Positions 62,448-64,000 of a stretch of DNA of 64,000 nucleotides are shown here, piece after piece. The notes beneath the pieces were generated by a model. The model worked only from the letters and a program-made list of their open reading frames with translations. It was not told the origin of the DNA and ran no database searches. The DNA lies in NCBI RefSeq assembly GCF_002140975.2, contig NZ_CP147247.1:682001-746000 (forward strand), in the 5' to 3' direction. Numbering within the stretch: position 1 is the stretch's first letter; every line of letters starts with the position of its first letter. The position numbers and the translations under genes were made by a program. This DNA is from Enterococcus sp. 9E7_DIV0242. GTDB lineage: Bacteria; Bacillota; Bacilli; Lactobacillales; Enterococcaceae.

Positions 62448-64000
62448 ATGAATTATTTTAAAAACAGTCTAGTAAATATTATTGATTTTTTGAAGAGCAC
62501 CACTGCCTATTTTCGTGATGTGTTACTGCTTCACGGCTTTATGCTCTTTATTTTACTCCCGTTTCTTTCGAGCCTAACACGTTTTATTCTACGTCAAGGA
62601 AAAATCGATTATCTATCCTACGATTCTATCGGAATTATTTTGAGCAAGCATCCCGCTGTACTCATTGCACTGCTGCTTGTTCTGGTAGCCATTCTGATCA
62701 GTGTCTTTGTAGAATTTACCTTCCTCCTTTTGAGTGTCTTCTTTATCAAAAAGAAAGAGCCGATTTCTTTGAAGCAGCTACTGGTCGGAACAATCAGTCA
62801 GCTGAAAAAAGTGAAACCAAGTACGATTCTTTTCTTTCTATTTTATTTCTTTCTCGTACTACCTTTGAGCGGGTTAAGCTTTAACTCTGATTTGCTTTCT
62901 AAAATAAAAATCCCAGCGTTTATCTTGGATTATATTTTTGCTAATCGTGTAATTATTATCGCTTCTGTGATTGTCGTTTATCTCCTATTGATTTATCTCT
63001 CTATCCGACTAATCTTTGCGCTACCAGAGATGATTCTAAGAGATTTGAGCTTTAAGGATGCGGTAAAAGAGAGCTGGAGCAGCACCAAGGGGCAGTTTCT
63101 AAAGGTACTTGGACAGTTCATTTTTATTGGTGGAACGATCTTAGTAGTCGCTGCTCTAGGTTATTCCCTGATTTTTCTTGCTCAAGCGGGAATAGAAGCC
63201 TATTTACCATCCTATGCACTCACCGGAGCAGTCGCCGCAATGACTTTGCTTCAAGCTATGTTTTTACTGAACATTGTATTATCGACCGTTGGGATTTTTT
63301 ATATCACGATTGATTTTATGGATGATGAGGGCTTTCTCCCTGATCTTCCTTCTTGGTACAAAAGAGAAGAAGCCTTACCAGGCAAACCTTGGACATTTGG
63401 TAAAGTTGCGGGCTTTGCTTTCATAGCAACCCTTTTTGGTATCGGTGTCGGAACTTACAACACCAATTACTTGAGTAATTATTCCATTAAGAAGCCCTTG
63501 ACGATTTCTCATCGCGGCGTAGATAATAGCAATAGCGTACAAAACAGCCTAGATGCTCTAAGAAAAACAAGCAAGTTAAACCCTTCGTATATTGAAATGG
63601 ACATTCAAGAAACAAAGGATACGCAATTTGTCGTCATGCACGATTTCAATCTAAAAAAACTAACTGGGGTAAATAAACGACCAAACCAATTGACTCTAGC
63701 CGAACTTGAACAGCTGACTGCCAAAGAAAATGGCATGGAAGAAGCCGTTGTTTCTTTTGACGACTATCTGAGTGAGGCAAAAAAACTGGAGCAACCACTT
63801 TTGATTGAAATTAAAGCAACACCTCAAGACAGCCCGGATATGGTCGATCGTTTTGTCGCCAAGTATGGCGAAACGATTCTAGCAGAAAAACATATTCTTC
63901 ATACCTTGACCTTTGATGTTGCAACAAAGCTGAAGGAACTGGAACCTCGATTTTATGTTGGGTATATCCTGCCTTTCAATATCGTAGGTCCGCCTATATC
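62448..64000 (+). CDS. Membrane-domain glycerophosphodiester phosphodiesterase (partial)
   Basis: The frame is open from ATG 62448 (AGGATG upstream) to the window end, 517 codons. An N-terminal membrane domain of about 340 residues with some seven helices (GPDase_memb type) is followed by the GDPD catalytic barrel: ISHRGVDN, YIEMDIQETKDTQFVVMHD and LLIEIKATP contain the His, Glu/Asp and Lys residues of the active site. It hydrolyses glycerophosphodiesters or lipoteichoic-acid-like substrates to glycerol 3-phosphate. The C terminus lies beyond the window. Confidence 0.9.
   Translation, partial: MNYFKNSLVNIIDFLKSTTAYFRDVLLLHGFMLFILLPFLSSLTRFILRQGKIDYLSYDSIGIILSKHPAVLIALLLVLVAILISVFVEFTFLLLSVFFIKKKEPISLKQLLVGTISQLKKVKPSTILFFLFYFFLVLPLSGLSFNSDLLSKIKIPAFILDYIFANRVIIIASVIVVYLLLIYLSIRLIFALPEMILRDLSFKDAVKESWSSTKGQFLKVLGQFIFIGGTILVVAALGYSLIFLAQAGIEAYLPSYALTGAVAAMTLLQAMFLLNIVLSTVGIFYITIDFMDDEGFLPDLPSWYKREEALPGKPWTFGKVAGFAFIATLFGIGVGTYNTNYLSNYSIKKPLTISHRGVDNSNSVQNSLDALRKTSKLNPSYIEMDIQETKDTQFVVMHDFNLKKLTGVNKRPNQLTLAELEQLTAKENGMEEAVVSFDDYLSEAKKLEQPLLIEIKATPQDSPDMVDRFVAKYGETILAEKHILHTLTFDVATKLKELEPRFYVGYILPFNIVGPPI

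Overview
The window reads as a chromosomal segment of a low-GC Gram-positive bacterium, most likely an Enterococcus or close relative. Reasons: AT-rich coding sequence, strong AGGAGG-type ribosome binding sites with many TTG/GTG starts, many PTS and ABC sugar transporters, enterococcal-style short dispersed repeats carrying GGGACAGAAGC/GCTTCTGTCCC arms, and typical Firmicutes housekeeping genes (rplS, rimM, trmD, class B PBP, D,D-carboxypeptidase). No rRNA, tRNA, CRISPR array or intact insertion sequence was seen.

Layout. (1) 1-9.7 kb: the tail of an unknown gene, a flavin-nucleotide-type small protein, then a minus-strand beta-glycoside locus (RpiR regulator, GH1 phospho-beta-glucosidase, PTS EIIC, GH3, GH2), a Cys-rich unknown and a 55-residue zinc-ribbon-like protein. 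(2) 10-15.2 kb: cell wall genes, with a D,D-carboxypeptidase and a class B PBP separated by eight tandem 104-bp repeats. (3) 15.4-25.3 kb: a YesMN-like two-component system divergent from an ABC sugar importer operon with a YesL-like protein, a GH78-like hydrolase and a ROK protein. (4) 25.4-33 kb: a second carbohydrate regulon (EIIBC PTS, ChbG/YdjC deacetylase, MBL hydrolase) controlled by a GntR/UTRA regulator whose palindromic operator also lies inside the promoter of an esterase 4 kb away. (5) 33-42.2 kb: a membrane-anchored esterase, an old-yellow-enzyme-type FAD/Fe-S reductase, a GH78 alpha-L-rhamnosidase and a PTS EIIC broken by one amber codon, divergent from an AraC regulator. This set would fit use of rhamnosylated plant glycosides. 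(6) 42.2-51.2 kb: accessory and decayed DNA with a HAD phosphatase remnant, a Vat/CatB-like acetyltransferase with a possible leader peptide, two NmrA-like oxidoreductases, a membrane PNPOx-like protein, a zinc macrodomain/SirTM sirtuin pair, an Rrf2 regulator and a TMEM175-like channel. (7) 51.5-61.3 kb: rplS and rimM-trmD, normally neighbours in Firmicutes, separated here by a complete rnfCDGEAB operon plus a YeiH-type transporter with its LysR regulator. (8) 61.7-64 kb: a VTT-domain membrane protein and the start of a membrane glycerophosphodiesterase running off the end.

The most unusual signals are the exact 104-bp array in front of dacA, with hairpins preserved by compensatory changes and a copy of the dacA ribosome binding site in every unit; the GntR operator placed in 17-bp promoter spacers; the Rnf operon inserted between trmD and rplS with Rex-like half sites upstream; and the SirTM-macrodomain pair without its usual lipoyl-carrier partners.
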